Below, piece after piece: positions 1 through 9,025 of a DNA stretch of 64,000 nucleotides (within the stretch, counting starts at the first letter, position 1; each line of letters starts with the position of its first letter). The notes below the pieces were generated by a model, which searched no databases, had not been told where the DNA came from, and saw only the letters and a list, made by a program, of their open reading frames with translations. The translations under genes and the position numbers were made by a program. This DNA comes from Streptomyces sp. NBC_00250 (GTDB taxonomy: Bacteria; Actinomycetota; Actinomycetes; Streptomycetales; Streptomycetaceae): the NCBI RefSeq assembly GCF_036192275.1, contig NZ_CP108088.1, forward strand, positions 6,015,501-6,079,500, written 5' to 3'.

Positions 1-1226
<1,226 letters not shown>

Positions 1227-1248
1227 GGCGGGAACCCTCCTCGATGAA

Positions 1249-1320
1249 CTAACCCCTCAAGAGTACGTGAGCGGTTGACGCCCGTCGTGCCTAACCTCTA
1301 AAGTCGAATTAAGAGGTTAG
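1249..1320. promoter_or_regulatory. operator-like repeats and promoter in the divergent CGNR/VOC region
   Basis: CTAACCTCT at 1291-1299 and its exact inverse AGAGGTTAG at 1312-1320 form a dyad with a 12-base spacer; a third near copy, CTAACCCCT, lies at 1249-1257. A rightward promoter, TTGACG at 1275-1280 and TAAAGT at 1299-1304 (18-base spacer), overlaps the dyad, as expected of a repressor site. The CGNR protein next door is the obvious candidate to bind it (inference). Confidence 0.5.
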
Positions 1321-1357
1321 CTCGGAGGGGGCTGGCCGCACCGGGAACGGACCCGTC

Positions 1358-1813
1358 ATGACTGCGATCGGCACACTCAACACCCACCACGTCGGCCTCA
1401 ACGTCACCGACCTGGACCGCTCGCTCACCTTCTACGGAGAGGTCCTCGGCTTCGAGACCCTCGGCGAGGGCAAGGAGGGCGACAGCCGCTTCGCGTTCCT
1501 CGGCCGGGACGGCCGCCTGGTCCTCACCCTCTGGCAGCAGGCCGACGAGAACTACGCCCCCGGCCGCGCGGGCCTCCACCACCTGGCCTTCGAGGCCGAA
1601 TCCCTCGACCACGTCCGCGCCGCCGAGGCCGCGCTGCTCGCCCGCGGCGCGACCTTCGCGTACGAGGGCGTCGTGGCCCACCGCGAGGGCGCGGCCTCGG
1701 GCGGCATCTTCTTCCACGACCCCGACGGCACCCGCCTGGAAATCTCGGTCCCCAAGGGCGCGGAGGTGGCTGAAGCCCCCAGCGAAACCGCTCCCACCTG
1801 CGGCTTCTTCTAG
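1358..1813 (+). CDS. VOC-family (glyoxalase/dioxygenase-fold) protein
   Basis: A 151-residue protein with two beta-alpha-beta-beta-beta modules: HHVGLNVTDLDRSLTFYGEVLGFE near the N-terminus and HHLAFEAESLDHV from about residue 69, with a distal GIFFHDPDGTRLEI strand carrying a conserved acidic metal ligand. The His in HHVGL and HHLAF plus the Glu in RLEI fit a metal-binding site. The substrate cannot be read from the sequence; family members detoxify methylglyoxal, sequester antibiotics or are ring-cleaving dioxygenases. It is followed after 11 bases by a flavin-binding protein, so the two are probably co-transcribed from the operator-bearing promoter. Confidence 0.88.
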   Translation: MTAIGTLNTHHVGLNVTDLDRSLTFYGEVLGFETLGEGKEGDSRFAFLGRDGRLVLTLWQQADENYAPGRAGLHHLAFEAESLDHVRAAEAALLARGATFAYEGVVAHREGAASGGIFFHDPDGTRLEISVPKGAEVAEAPSETAPTCGFF

Positions 1814-1824
1814 GAGGACCCACA

Positions 1825-2733
1825 ATGGGCACCCAAACCCCGCACCCCGTACCGGCCGCCTACCACCGAGGCTCCCGAGCAGTCCAGGCTCGCGTAGGCG
1901 TACAGGAGCTGGCAGAACACGTGGCCCGCTCCATCACCCCCGGCATCCGCCCCGTCGCCGCCGCCTTCCTGGAGGCCCAGCCGATGCTGATGATCGGCGC
2001 GGCGGACCCCGCGGGCCGCGTCTGGGGCAGTCTCCTCACGGGCGCGCCCGGCTTCACCCGTGCCACCGGCCCGCACACCGTCTCCGTCGCCGGCGGCATC
2101 CCCGCCGCCGACCCGCTCGCCGACGCGATCACCGCCGCCGGCACGCCCGTCGGCACCCTCGCCCTCGACCCCCGCACCCGCCGCCGCATGCGCCTCAACG
2201 GCATCGCCCGGCCCAGCGCTCGCGGCTTCACGATCGAGGCCGAACAGGTCTTCTCCAACTGCCCGAAATACCTCCAGAAGAGGGAGTGGTACGGCTCCGA
2301 GGACACCCGCCCCGGGACCGGCACCGTCCGGCACGGCGAGGAGCTCACCCCCGACCAGGTGCGCCGCGTCCGGGCGGCGGACACCTTCTTCGTGGCCACC
2401 GTCGCCCCCGACGGTGTCGACACCAGTCACCGCGGCGGCAACCCCGGCTTCGTCCGGGTCGACGCGCCCAGGGAGCTCAGCTGGCGCGACTACCCGGGCA
2501 ACGCGATGTTCCTGACCCTGGGGAACCTGGAGGAGGACGGCCGCGCGGGCCTGCTCTTCCTCGACTGGGAGACCGGGACGACCCTGCAGCTCAGCGGCCT
2601 CGCCCACACCGAGTACGGCCCCGAGGGGCGGGTCACCCGCTTCCGCGTCGAGCGGACGGCCGAGATCCCGGCCGCCAGCCCCCTGCGCTGGTCACCCCCG
2701 GAATACTCCCCGGCCAACCCGACCGCGGCCTGA
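1825..2733 (+). CDS. pyridoxamine 5'-phosphate oxidase-like flavin-nucleotide-binding protein
   Basis: A 302-residue protein of the split-barrel PNPOx-like superfamily, in the longer subgroup of predicted flavin-nucleotide-binding proteins. Recognisable parts are FLEAQPMLMIGAADPAGRVWGSLLTG (about residues 50-75), the GFTIEAEQVFSNCPKYLQKR segment near 140 and a second half with PDGVDTSHRGGNPGFVRV and GNAMFLTLGNLEEDGRAGLLFLDWETGTTLQLSG. The enzymatic reaction is not known. The ATG at 1825 follows a TAGGAGGACC ribosome site. It forms an operon with the upstream VOC gene. Confidence 0.85.
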   Translation: MGTQTPHPVPAAYHRGSRAVQARVGVQELAEHVARSITPGIRPVAAAFLEAQPMLMIGAADPAGRVWGSLLTGAPGFTRATGPHTVSVAGGIPAADPLADAITAAGTPVGTLALDPRTRRRMRLNGIARPSARGFTIEAEQVFSNCPKYLQKREWYGSEDTRPGTGTVRHGEELTPDQVRRVRAADTFFVATVAPDGVDTSHRGGNPGFVRVDAPRELSWRDYPGNAMFLTLGNLEEDGRAGLLFLDWETGTTLQLSGLAHTEYGPEGRVTRFRVERTAEIPAASPLRWSPPEYSPANPTAA

Positions 2734-2801
2734 CCACGGCCCGACCCCGAACCCACCCGGACGCGGCCCGCGCCGGGACGCCGACACCCCGAGGACCGCC
2801 C

Positions 2802-3371
2802 GTGACCACCACCCCGGCCCCCGACGCCACGCTGCCCACCACCGGAGCCGCACCCGCCTCCGCCCCGAACCCGGCCCCGGCCGCGACCGGAACCAGGCCC
2901 GGCCCGCCCCCGCGCCCCCGCCCCCGGATCCTTCTCCTCTCCACCGCCGGGAGCGTCGCCGCGCTTCTCCTCCTGGTCGCCGTCGGCACCGCGCTCGACC
3001 AGCCCCTGCTCATCCCGCCGCTTGCCGCGAGCATGGCCCTGGTCGCCGGCGCCCCCGATCTGCCGCTGTCCCAGCCGCGTTCGGTCGTCGGCGGCCAGCT
3101 GCTCTCCGCCCTCACCGGCTTCGCCGTCCTGGCCGTGGCCGGCCCCGGCCTCTGGGGCGCCGCCGTCGCGGGCGGCCTGGCCCTGGGCGTGATGATGACG
3201 GCCCGCACCCCGCACTCGCCCGCCGCGGCCACCGCCGTGATCGTCGCCCTCCAGTCCCCGCCGTTCTGGTTGTTTCTCGGCCTTCTCGCCCTCGCCTCCG
3301 CCCTCCTCGTCGCCGTCGGTCTCGGGGCCGCCCGCGCCACCGGCCGGACGTACCCCGCGTACTGGTTCTAA
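2802..3371 (+). CDS. HPP-family integral membrane protein
   Basis: A 189-residue protein. A Pro/Ala-rich cytoplasmic leader of about 45 residues is followed by four hydrophobic segments. LLIPPLAASMALVAG, LPLSQPRSVVGGQLLSA and ARTPHSPAAATAVI match the conserved HPP-family signatures (the name-giving motif reads TPHSPAAAT here). In cyanobacteria an HPP protein transports nitrite; no substrate can be assigned here. The GTG at 2802 is chosen because GAGGA lies just before it and the reading frame upstream is low-complexity. It starts 68 bases after the flavin protein and may be the end of that operon. Confidence 0.75.
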   Translation: MTTTPAPDATLPTTGAAPASAPNPAPAATGTRPGPPPRPRPRILLLSTAGSVAALLLLVAVGTALDQPLLIPPLAASMALVAGAPDLPLSQPRSVVGGQLLSALTGFAVLAVAGPGLWGAAVAGGLALGVMMTARTPHSPAAATAVIVALQSPPFWLFLGLLALASALLVAVGLGAARATGRTYPAYWF

Positions 3372-3374
3372 CCT
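3369..3374 (+). promoter_or_regulatory. -10 box TAACCT, giving a leaderless NUDIX mRNA
   Basis: TAACCT overlaps the stop of the HPP gene and ends 6 bases before the NUDIX ATG; no ribosome site is present, so the transcript probably begins at the start codon. Confidence 0.4.
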
Positions 3375-3380
3375 CGGCTC

Positions 3381-3848
3381 ATGAAGCAGGAGTTGAGGGT
3401 GGCGGCCTACGCCGTGTGCGTACGGGACGGCGAGCTGCTCCTCGCCCGCTGGGTGGCGAGCGACGGCACCAAGCGGTGGACGCTGCCCGGCGGCGGCATG
3501 GACCACGGCGAGGAACCCGTCCAGGCCGTCGTCCGGGAGGTGGAGGAGGAGACGGGCTATCTCACCGAGCCCACCGTCCTCCTCGGCATCGACTCCATCC
3601 GCCGCTCCTGGCTGCGCCGCCTCGCGGCCCCCGGCGACTTCCAGGGCCTGCGGATCATCTACGAGGCGCAGGTCACCGGGGGTGAGCTGCGCAACGAGAC
3701 CGGCGGTTCCACGGATCTCGCCGCCTGGCACCCGCTCGACTCCGTCCCCGATCTGGCCCGCGTGCGGCTCGTCGACATCGGCCTCGATCTGTGGCGCGAG
3801 CGGCCCCCGGTCGGCCGCTCCCGGCTGGCCGATCCGTCGAACGACTGA
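3381..3848 (+). CDS. NUDIX hydrolase
   Basis: A 155-residue NUDIX protein. The box begins at GGGMDHGEEP (about residue 37) and ends REVEEETGY, matching G-x5-E-x7-R-E-U-x-E-E-x-G-U, so it should bind Mg and cleave a nucleoside-diphosphate-linked substrate. The substrate is not evident. The N-terminus VAAYAVCVRDGELLLARWV is the usual first strand pair. There is no Shine-Dalgarno sequence; a -10-like TAACCT sits 6 bases before the ATG. Confidence 0.9.
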   Translation: MKQELRVAAYAVCVRDGELLLARWVASDGTKRWTLPGGGMDHGEEPVQAVVREVEEETGYLTEPTVLLGIDSIRRSWLRRLAAPGDFQGLRIIYEAQVTGGELRNETGGSTDLAAWHPLDSVPDLARVRLVDIGLDLWRERPPVGRSRLADPSND

Positions 3849-3864
3849 AGATCGGCCGGAAAGG

Positions 3865-3892
3865 GCTCAACCGGCGCAACCCCGCTCAACCG
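3865..3892. promoter_or_regulatory. triple direct repeat upstream of the beta-lactamase-like gene
   Basis: GCTCAACCG (3865-3873), GCGCAACCC (3874-3882) and GCTCAACCG (3884-3892) follow each other at 9-10 base period, close to one helical turn. They lie about 70-95 bases before the ATG at 3961. Possible binding site; the factor is unknown. Confidence 0.3.
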
Positions 3893-3960
3893 TCCCGCAG
3901 GGCCCGCGGTCCTCCCCGCCGACCGCAGTACACGCACAGCAGACACACAGGGGAGCCCGC

Positions 3961-5103
3961 ATGTCAGCCGTACGCACGACCCGCACCGTCCTCGCCGCCG
4001 CCCTGGTCGCGGGGCTCACCGCGACGGCGCTCGCCACCCCCGCCCTCGCCGCCGCACCGGTGGAGCGGGACCACTCGGCCACTCAGCAGGCGCTCCAGGC
4101 CGCGGTCGACGCCGGCGTGCCCGGGGTCGTCGCCCAGGCGCGGGACGGGCGGGGCGCTTGGACCGGCACCGCCGGCGAACGCCGGGGGAACGACCGCTTC
4201 CGGGTCGGCTCCATCACCAAGACCTTCGTCGCCACCGTCCTCCTCCAGCTCCAGGCGGAGGGCCGGCTCGACCTCGACGACCCGGTCGAGAAGTGGCTGC
4301 CCGGTGTCGTCCGGGGCAACGGCCACGACGGCCGGAAGATCACGGTCCGTCAGCTGCTCAACCACACCAGCGGCGTCTACAGCGTCACCTCCGACCCCGG
4401 CTTCCAGGAGAAGATCTTCGGCCCCGGCTTCCTGGAGCACCGCTACGACCGCTGGACCCCGCGTCAGCTCGTCGACATCGCCATGACCCACGCGCCGGAC
4501 TTCGCCCCCGGCACCGACTGGAACTACTCCAACACCAACTACGTCCTCGCCGGGATGGTCGTCGAGAAGGTCACCGGGCGTCCCTACGGCAAGGCGGTCG
4601 AGAACCGCATCATCAAGCCGCTCAAGCTCCGCGCCACGAGCGTCCCCGGCACCGACGTGCGGATGCCGAAGCCGAGCTCCCCCGCCTGGTCCACGCTCTC
4701 CGTCGACCCGGGCGCGCAGGTCCACGACGTCAGCGAGCTGAGCCCCACCATCGCCTACGCGGCCGGCGAGATGATCTCCGACTCCAACGACCTGCAGACC
4801 TTCTACCGCGCCCTGCTCAAGGGCCGGCTGCTCCCGAAGGCCGAGATGAGGGAGATGACCACCACCGTCCCGGTGTCCCCCGAACTCCCCGGCGCGGGGT
4901 ACGGACTCGGGCTCATGAAGCAGAAGCTCAGCTGCGGCAAGGAGATCTGGGGTCACGGCGGTGGCATCCACGGTTCCTCCTCCGAGGCCCAGGCCACCCG
5001 CGACGGCGGGCACTCCCTCGCGATGAACTTCAACGCCGACTGGACGGGCGACGGCAACAGCGTCCTGGAGGCCGAGTTCTGCGGCGTCACCCCGAAGCGC
5101 TGA
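3961..5103 (+). CDS. secreted serine hydrolase, beta-lactamase / D-Ala-D-Ala carboxypeptidase type
   Basis: A 380-residue protein with a Sec signal peptide: MSAVRTTR, a hydrophobic core to about residue 24, then ATPALAAAP as cleavage site. The mature part is a class C/DD-peptidase fold with SITK (the nucleophile Ser motif S-x-x-K, about residue 82), YSNTNY (Y-x-N motif, about residue 184) and HGGGIHG near the C-terminus in place of KTG. It probably acts on D-alanyl peptides outside the cell; esterase or true beta-lactamase activity cannot be excluded. The ATG at 3961 has GGGGAG upstream. Confidence 0.88.
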   Translation: MSAVRTTRTVLAAALVAGLTATALATPALAAAPVERDHSATQQALQAAVDAGVPGVVAQARDGRGAWTGTAGERRGNDRFRVGSITKTFVATVLLQLQAEGRLDLDDPVEKWLPGVVRGNGHDGRKITVRQLLNHTSGVYSVTSDPGFQEKIFGPGFLEHRYDRWTPRQLVDIAMTHAPDFAPGTDWNYSNTNYVLAGMVVEKVTGRPYGKAVENRIIKPLKLRATSVPGTDVRMPKPSSPAWSTLSVDPGAQVHDVSELSPTIAYAAGEMISDSNDLQTFYRALLKGRLLPKAEMREMTTTVPVSPELPGAGYGLGLMKQKLSCGKEIWGHGGGIHGSSSEAQATRDGGHSLAMNFNADWTGDGNSVLEAEFCGVTPKR

Positions 5104-5107
5104 CCCG

Positions 5108-6112
5108 TCACCGCGGCAGGACGACGACATACGCGGCGGGCTGCCGGTCGGGCGAGGCCATCAGGGCCGTACGCACCACGGTGGCCTGCTGGTCCATCGC
5201 CTCGCGCAGCTTGCGCGGGGTGAGGTGGACGACCGTGATGCCGAGCCGCTCCAGGTGCTCCCGCTTGCGGGTGTACTCGGACCAGAGCGCGTCCTTGTCC
5301 TGCCGCGGCGCCCGGGTGTCCAGCTCGACGGCGACCGCCTGGTCCGGCCAGTAGGCGTCCACCCCGCCCAGGTGCGGGCCGCCCGGCAGCCGCAGGTCCA
5401 CGTTCCACAGCGGGTCCGGCAGGGCGAACTCCCGCACCATCTCGTACAGCCGCTGCTCGGAGAGCGACCGCCCCTCGGCGAGCAGCGCGTCCACCGCGTC
5501 GACCACGTGCGGCCGGGTGAGCAGCCGGGCCCGGCTCAACTCGCGTACCACCGCGCCCGGTTCGCAGTGGCCCCCGCGCACCGCCTCGGTGAGCAGCCGA
5601 CGTACGGTCTCCGCGTCCGAGAGCCCCGCCACCGCGTCGGCGACGGCCCGGGCGACCGGGGCGACGGGCACGCCCGTCAGCTCCACCGGCTCGGGGGAGT
5701 CGGGGGCGCGCACCACCCGCACCCAGCCGGTGGAGCGCAGCCGCCGGGTGCGCGGGACGAGCAGGTCGATCCGGTCCAGGGCGGTGAGCGGGGGAGCGGA
5801 GGAGAAGCGGTGCAGGGTCAGCGCGGCGAGTCCGGTGATCATCGCGTCGGGGCCCTGCGGGGGTACGGCCCCGGTCCTGCGGGCGTAGAGGAGCGCCGCG
5901 TGGAGCCGGTCCTCGCTGGTGGGCGGTCCCGGCTGGAGCAGGAAGACGCCGGGAAGGAGCTGCTGCCAGCCGCCGGGCCGGCAGCGTGCGGCGACCTCGC
6001 CGGCGGGCATGCCCTGGGTCCTCAACTGGTCGGCGGACGCCAGGCGTTGTACCCGCTCGGTGGGGGAGGCGAGGGGGAGGGGGCGGGGGGTGATGGGGGT
6101 GTTGTGGTTCAT
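5108..6112 (-). CDS. DUF559-like (VSR-fold) protein of unknown function
   Basis: A 334-residue protein. The first ~90 residues resemble the winged-helix start of AbiEi-type and related proteins (RLASADQLRTQGMPAGEVAARCRPGGWQQLLPGVFLL). The C-terminal ~100 residues resemble a DUF559 restriction-like nuclease fold: LPGGPHLGGVDAYWPDQAVAVELD followed by ERLGITVVHLTPRKL. The D...E-x-D pattern (VDAYW...VELD) fits such a core. Many actinomycetes carry single-copy relatives, and no partner antitoxin, methylase or helicase is adjacent, so a defence role is not supported by context. It ends 4 bases from the convergent hydrolase. Confidence 0.6.
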   Translation of the reverse strand: MNHNTPITPRPLPLASPTERVQRLASADQLRTQGMPAGEVAARCRPGGWQQLLPGVFLLQPGPPTSEDRLHAALLYARRTGAVPPQGPDAMITGLAALTLHRFSSAPPLTALDRIDLLVPRTRRLRSTGWVRVVRAPDSPEPVELTGVPVAPVARAVADAVAGLSDAETVRRLLTEAVRGGHCEPGAVVRELSRARLLTRPHVVDAVDALLAEGRSLSEQRLYEMVREFALPDPLWNVDLRLPGGPHLGGVDAYWPDQAVAVELDTRAPRQDKDALWSEYTRKREHLERLGITVVHLTPRKLREAMDQQATVVRTALMASPDRQPAAYVVVLPR

Positions 6113-6291
6113 GCCGGGGGTCTTCCGCTCCGGAAGGCTCCCCTAACCCCTGTTACACGTTCGTCGACAATTGGGGACAAGCCTGCCCTAAAGTACGCGC
6201 GTTCGAATGCCGATGAGGGGCGCGCCCGGATGCTCCGGAAAGCCCGAAGGGGGCCGCGGGCCGAAGCCCGCGACCCCCTTCGCGAAAAGCG

Positions 6292-8853
6292 TCAGGCCGC
6301 CAGGCGGTCGCAGTCCTGCGCCCGCAGTGCCCGCGCCAGGTCGTCCCGCGACTCCAGGACCAGACGGCGCAGCGCCGGCGCGGCCGACTCGTGCGCCGAC
6401 AGCCAGGCGTCCGTCGCGGCCAGCGTCGACGGGTCGTCCTGGAGGCCCGGGAACAGGCCCCGGACGATGTCCATGCCGATCTGGATCGACCGCTCGGCCC
6501 ACAGCCGCTCGATCACCGCGAAGTACTTCTCGGCGTACGGCGCGATCAGTTCACGCTGCGAGGGCTGGACGAAGCCCGCGATGGTCGCCTCGACCAGCGC
6601 GTTCGACAGGGTGTCCGACTCGACGACCTGCGCCCAGGCCTGTGCCTTGACGGCGGCCGAGGGCCGCGAGGCCAGCAGGCGGACCTGGTGGCGCTTGCCC
6701 GTGGCCGTGTCGTCCCGGGCCAGCTCCTCGCCGATCCGGGTCTCGTCCGCGCGACCGTGCACGGCGAGCGGCGAGAGCAGCGACCAGCGCAGCTCCTGAT
6801 CGACGTCCAGCCCGTCGATCTTCGCCGTACCGTCGAGCAGCCCTTCCAGGAGCTGGAAGTCGGCGTCGGAGGAGGCCGTCGCGGCGAAGAACCGCGCCCA
6901 GGTCAGCTGGTGTTCGCTGCCCGGCTCGGCCACCCGCAGCTCGCGCAGGGCGCCCTCGGCGAGCAGCCGCCCGCCCTCCTCGCGCCACTCGGGGGCCGCG
7001 TAGTGGGTGACCGCCGAATCGGCCCAGGCGTGCACCATCTGGAGGACGCCGATGTCGGTCTCGCGGCCCGCGAAGGCGAGGACGACGGAGACGAAGTCCC
7101 GGGCGGGCATCAGCCCGTCGCGGGTCAGGTTCCACAGCGCCGACCAGCACAGGGCCCGCGCGAGGGGGTCCGTGATGTCGCCGAGGTGCGTGCGCAGGGT
7201 GGCCAGCGAGCCCTCGTCGAAGCGGACCTTGCAGTAGGTGAGGTCGTCGTCGTTGACGAGGACCAGGTCGGGCTTCTCCTCGCCCGCCAGGTCGGCGACG
7301 ACGGTCCGGGCCCCGGTGATGTCGGCCTCGGCGCGCGCGTACCGGACGAGCTCCCCGCCGGAGAGCCGGTAGAGGCCGACGGCGGCGCGGTGGGGGCGCA
7401 GCTCGTCGCCCTCCTGGAGGACGGCGAGTTCGGTGATCCGGCCCTCGGCGTCGTAGGTGACGGCCGGCGTCATGGTGTTCACGCCGGAGGTCTGGAGCCA
7501 GGACTTCGCCCAGGACTTCATGTCGCGGCCCGAGGTCTCCTCCAGGATCGCGAGGAGGTCGGCGAGGCGGGTGTTCCCGAAGGCGTGGCGCTTGAAGTAG
7601 CGGCGCGCACCTTCGAGGAAGGCGTCCCGGCCCGCGTACGCGACGAGCTGCTTGAGCACCGACGCGCCCTTGGCGTACGTGATGCCGTCGAAGTTGAGCT
7701 TGGCGTCCTCCAGGTCACGGATGTCGGCCGTGATCGGGTGGGTGGACGGCAGCTGGTCGGCGCGGTACGCCCAGGCCTTGCGGTTGTTGGCGAAGGTCAC
7801 CCAGCTGTTGGTGAAGCGGGTCGCCTCGGCGAGCGAGAAGGAGCCCATGAAGTCGGCGAAGGACTCCTTCAGCCACAGGTCGTCCCACCACACCATGGTC
7901 ACCAGGTCGCCGAACCACATGTGGGCCATCTCGTGCAGGATGACGTTCGCCCGGCGCTCGTACGCCGCCTGCGTCACCTTGCCCCGGTAGATGTACTCCT
8001 CGCGGAAGGTCACCATGCCCGGGTTCTCCATCGCGCCGAGGTTGTACTCGGGGACGAAGGCCTGGTCGTACTTCCCGAAGGGGTACGGGTAGTCGAAGTT
8101 GTCGTGGAAGAAGTCGAAGCCCTGCTTGGTGATCAGGAAGACGTCGTCCGCGTCGAAGTGCTTCGCGAGCCCCTTGCGGCACATCGCGCCGAGCGGGATC
8201 TCCAGCTCGGTCCCGTCGTCCAGCGTCCGCGTGTACGTGTCCGTGACGTAGTGGTACGGCCCCGCCACGACACAGGTGATGTACGAGGAGATCGGCGCCG
8301 TCTCCGCGAACCGCCAGACGCCCTCGGCGTCCTGCTCGCCCACGCCGTTCGACCAGACCGTCCAGCCCTCGGGGGCGGTCACCGAGAAGCGGTACGGGGC
8401 CTTGAGGTCGGGCTGCTCGAAGTCGGCGTACACCCGTCGGGCGTCGGCCGGCTCGTACTGCGTGTAGAGGTAGACCTCGCCGTCCTCCGGGTCGACGAAG
8501 CGGTGCATGCCCTCGCCGGTCCGGCTGTAGGCGCACTGCGCGTCCACCACGAGGACGTTCTCGTCGGCGAGGCCGTCGAGGGCGATCCGGGAGCCGTCGA
8601 AGACGACCGCCGGGTCGAGGGACCGCCCGTTGAGGGTGACCGCGGTCACCGACGGGGCGATCAGGTCCACGAACGTGCTCGTGCCCTCGCCGGTGCGGCG
8701 GAAGCGGATCGTCGTCTCCGAGCGGAAGGTGCGCACCGCCTCGGCCGAGTCGCCGACCGCCGAGCGCAGGTCGAGGACGACCTCGTACCCGTCGACGGAC
8801 AGCAGGGCCGCCCGCTCGTGGGCCTCGTCGCGGGACAGATTCTCACCGGGCAC
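6292..8853 (-). CDS. pepN: aminopeptidase N (M1 zinc metallopeptidase)
   Basis: An 853-residue M1-family aminopeptidase that removes N-terminal residues from peptides in the cytoplasm. LGAMENPGMVTF carries the substrate-binding GAMEN motif (about residue 272). HEMAHMWFGDLVTM and the following LKESFADF give the zinc site H-E-x-x-H-x18-E. The C-terminal half is the helical ERAP1-like domain. The GTG at 8853 (VPGENLSRDEA) is chosen because AAGGAG lies 6 bases upstream and the usual actinomycete N-terminus begins there; an upstream ATG in frame lacks a ribosome site. It is divergent from the thiol oxidoreductase gene. Confidence 0.96.
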   Translation of the reverse strand: MPGENLSRDEAHERAALLSVDGYEVVLDLRSAVGDSAEAVRTFRSETTIRFRRTGEGTSTFVDLIAPSVTAVTLNGRSLDPAVVFDGSRIALDGLADENVLVVDAQCAYSRTGEGMHRFVDPEDGEVYLYTQYEPADARRVYADFEQPDLKAPYRFSVTAPEGWTVWSNGVGEQDAEGVWRFAETAPISSYITCVVAGPYHYVTDTYTRTLDDGTELEIPLGAMCRKGLAKHFDADDVFLITKQGFDFFHDNFDYPYPFGKYDQAFVPEYNLGAMENPGMVTFREEYIYRGKVTQAAYERRANVILHEMAHMWFGDLVTMVWWDDLWLKESFADFMGSFSLAEATRFTNSWVTFANNRKAWAYRADQLPSTHPITADIRDLEDAKLNFDGITYAKGASVLKQLVAYAGRDAFLEGARRYFKRHAFGNTRLADLLAILEETSGRDMKSWAKSWLQTSGVNTMTPAVTYDAEGRITELAVLQEGDELRPHRAAVGLYRLSGGELVRYARAEADITGARTVVADLAGEEKPDLVLVNDDDLTYCKVRFDEGSLATLRTHLGDITDPLARALCWSALWNLTRDGLMPARDFVSVVLAFAGRETDIGVLQMVHAWADSAVTHYAAPEWREEGGRLLAEGALRELRVAEPGSEHQLTWARFFAATASSDADFQLLEGLLDGTAKIDGLDVDQELRWSLLSPLAVHGRADETRIGEELARDDTATGKRHQVRLLASRPSAAVKAQAWAQVVESDTLSNALVEATIAGFVQPSQRELIAPYAEKYFAVIERLWAERSIQIGMDIVRGLFPGLQDDPSTLAATDAWLSAHESAAPALRRLVLESRDDLARALRAQDCDRLAA

Positions 8854-8920
8854 GGTCACTCCTTCGTGGCACGTTCGAAACAGCACCGATCTTCCCATGT
8901 GCGGCTGTCGGCCGGGACAC

Positions 8921-8947
8921 GGGAATGCCGTCGTGCGTTCGCGGGTT
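8921..8947 (+). promoter_or_regulatory. sigma-R type promoter (GGGAAT-N18-GTT)
   Basis: GGGAAT at 8921-8926, an 18-base spacer, and GTT at 8945-8947 match the Streptomyces sigma-R (SigR, thiol-oxidative stress) consensus GGGAAT-N18-GTT exactly. Transcription would start near 8954, leaving a ~70-base leader before the thiol oxidoreductase gene. Confidence 0.8.
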
Positions 8948-9025
8948 CCTTCCTTTCGGCGTACCGCCTTCTACTTCGCGCCATCTTTTCCGCCGTCTTT
9001 CCCCACGGCCGCACCGAGGAGTGAC

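Noticed and set aside
3961..5103. Beta-lactam resistance gene
   Set aside because: The S-x-x-K, Y-x-N and HGG motifs fit many DD-peptidases and esterases; no regulator or resistance context supports a true beta-lactamase.
5108..6112. A defence island around the DUF559-like gene
   Set aside because: Neighbours are pepN and a secreted hydrolase; no methylase, helicase, antitoxin or mobile element within reach.
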